A stretch of DNA of 6,706 nucleotides from CAYVOX01 sp964453035 (GTDB lineage: Bacteria; Chloroflexota; Anaerolineae; Anaerolineales; Anaerolineaceae), in contig CAYVOX010000160.1 in assembly GCA_964453035.1 (NCBI GenBank), forward strand, positions 1-6,706, written 5' to 3'. Numbering within the stretch: the first letter of the stretch is position 1; the number at the start of each line of letters is the position of its first letter. The notes under the pieces were generated by a model that saw only the letters and a list, made by a program, of their open reading frames with translations, was not told the origin of the DNA and made no database searches. The translations under genes were made by a program, and so were the position numbers. Shown here one piece after another: positions 6,104-6,706 of the stretch.

Positions 6104-6706
6104 TTAAGCCTGCCACACCCACTCTCCGGCTACCATGGTGGCAAGGGGCTTGACGGCATGCAGCAAGCGGGGCGGAAGCGTAAATGGGTCTGTTTCGAGC
6201 AGGATAAGGTCGGCAAAATATCCGGGCACCAGTTTGCCTTGCCTATCTTCCGTTCCGGCAGCAAAAGCCGGGCCGGTGGTGTAAGCCTGCAGCGCCTGAA
6301 AAAGTTCAAGTCGCTGTTCAGGGTACCAGCCCATCTCGCCAGGTTCGCCGTTTGGGCGCTGGCGCGTCACCGCGGCGTGCAAACCCAGGAAGGGATTGGG
6401 GGATTCCACGGGGGCATCTGAACCGAAGGCCAGCCTTGCGCCGCTGCGCAGCAGGCTGTTGAAGGCATATGCCCCTGAGGAGCGGTGTCCCCAGTACCGG
6501 TCGGCCATTTCCATATCCGATGTGGCATGGATGGGTTGAACTGAGGCAATCACCTTAAGTTCAAACAGACGGTTCATATCCTGTTCATGCAGAATCTGAA
6601 CATGTTCGATGCGGTGGCGACGTTCTGGAATCCCATTTTGGGCTTCAAATTGCCGCAGTTGAGCGTAACCCTCCAGCACCTCGTGGTTGGCGCGGTCGCC
6701 AATGGC
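6104..6706 (-). CDS. YtcJ-like metal-dependent amidohydrolase, C-terminal 200 residues (cut by window edge)
   Basis: The frame is open to the right edge, so the N-terminal portion with the HxH metal ligands and most of the barrel is missing. The visible part starts with AIGDRAN, normally preceded by His in the YtcJ group of the amidohydrolase superfamily. Then come HRIEHVQ (31-37 of the visible part), SVQPIHATSDM (55-65), AFGSDAPVE (93-101) with the expected catalytic/metal Asp97, and the C-terminal strand region GKLVPGYFADLILLETDPF (157-175). Such enzymes hydrolyse amide or similar C-N bonds, often on hydrophobic N-acyl or formamide-type substrates; the actual substrate is not known. The gene ends with TAA 16 bases before the MshEN-like kinase, so they may share a transcript, though a catabolic enzyme and a signalling cluster need not be related in function. 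Confidence 0.93.
   Translation of the reverse strand, partial: AIGDRANHEVLEGYAQLRQFEAQNGIPERRHRIEHVQILHEQDMNRLFELKVIASVQPIHATSDMEMADRYWGHRSSGAYAFNSLLRSGARLAFGSDAPVESPNPFLGLHAAVTRQRPNGEPGEMGWYPEQRLELFQALQAYTTGPAFAAGTEDRQGKLVPGYFADLILLETDPFTLPPRLLHAVKPLATMVAGEWVWQA

Noticed and set aside
1..6706. tRNA/rRNA genes, CRISPR arrays, insertion sequences or long repeats
   Set aside because: Almost every base is accounted for by nine tightly packed minus-strand coding regions; no repeat units or transposase motifs were seen.

Overview
The window is a compact bacterial gene block in which every supported gene reads on the minus strand, so transcription runs from high to low coordinates. Base composition is moderately GC-rich. 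Protein style (soluble GAF and HisKA kinases, a double-XRE regulator, a YtcJ-type amidohydrolase, a CpaF ATPase) suggests a member of the Chloroflexota, most likely Anaerolineae. That assignment comes from recall of similar proteins, not from a search.

In transcription order the genes are: (1) the C-terminal 200 residues of a YtcJ-like metal-dependent amidohydrolase, cut by the right edge; (2) a soluble histidine kinase with a GTG start, whose N-terminus looks like the MshEN/GspE N-terminal domain; (3) a second soluble histidine kinase with a GAF-like sensor; (4) an OmpR/PhoB-class response regulator whose start overlaps the kinase stop by ATGA; (5) a 94-residue protein of uncertain family; (6) a CpaF/TadA-family secretion ATPase; (7) a regulator with two tandem XRE-type helix-turn-helix domains; (8) a TPR protein; (9) the N-terminal 71 residues of a probable GNAT acetyltransferase, cut by the left edge.

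The gaps between successive genes are 16, 43, -4, 8, 7, 22, 1 and 1 nt. This is the pattern of one operon or of two nested units. The only gap above 22 nt precedes the GAF kinase, and a possible extended -10 element lies just upstream of it, inside the end of the preceding gene. There is no non-coding stretch over 50 bases and no RNA gene, CRISPR array, insertion sequence or convincing terminator.

Functionally, the core is a two-component module (two cytoplasmic kinases and one DNA-binding regulator) joined to an ATPase of the kind that powers Tad pili or type II/IV-like secretion. The usual membrane partners TadB and TadC are not adjacent. A reasonable inference is that the module links intracellular sensing, possibly of cyclic di-GMP through the MshEN-like domain, to surface-appendage or motility control. 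The downstream HTH-TPR-GNAT trio seems translationally coupled to it.
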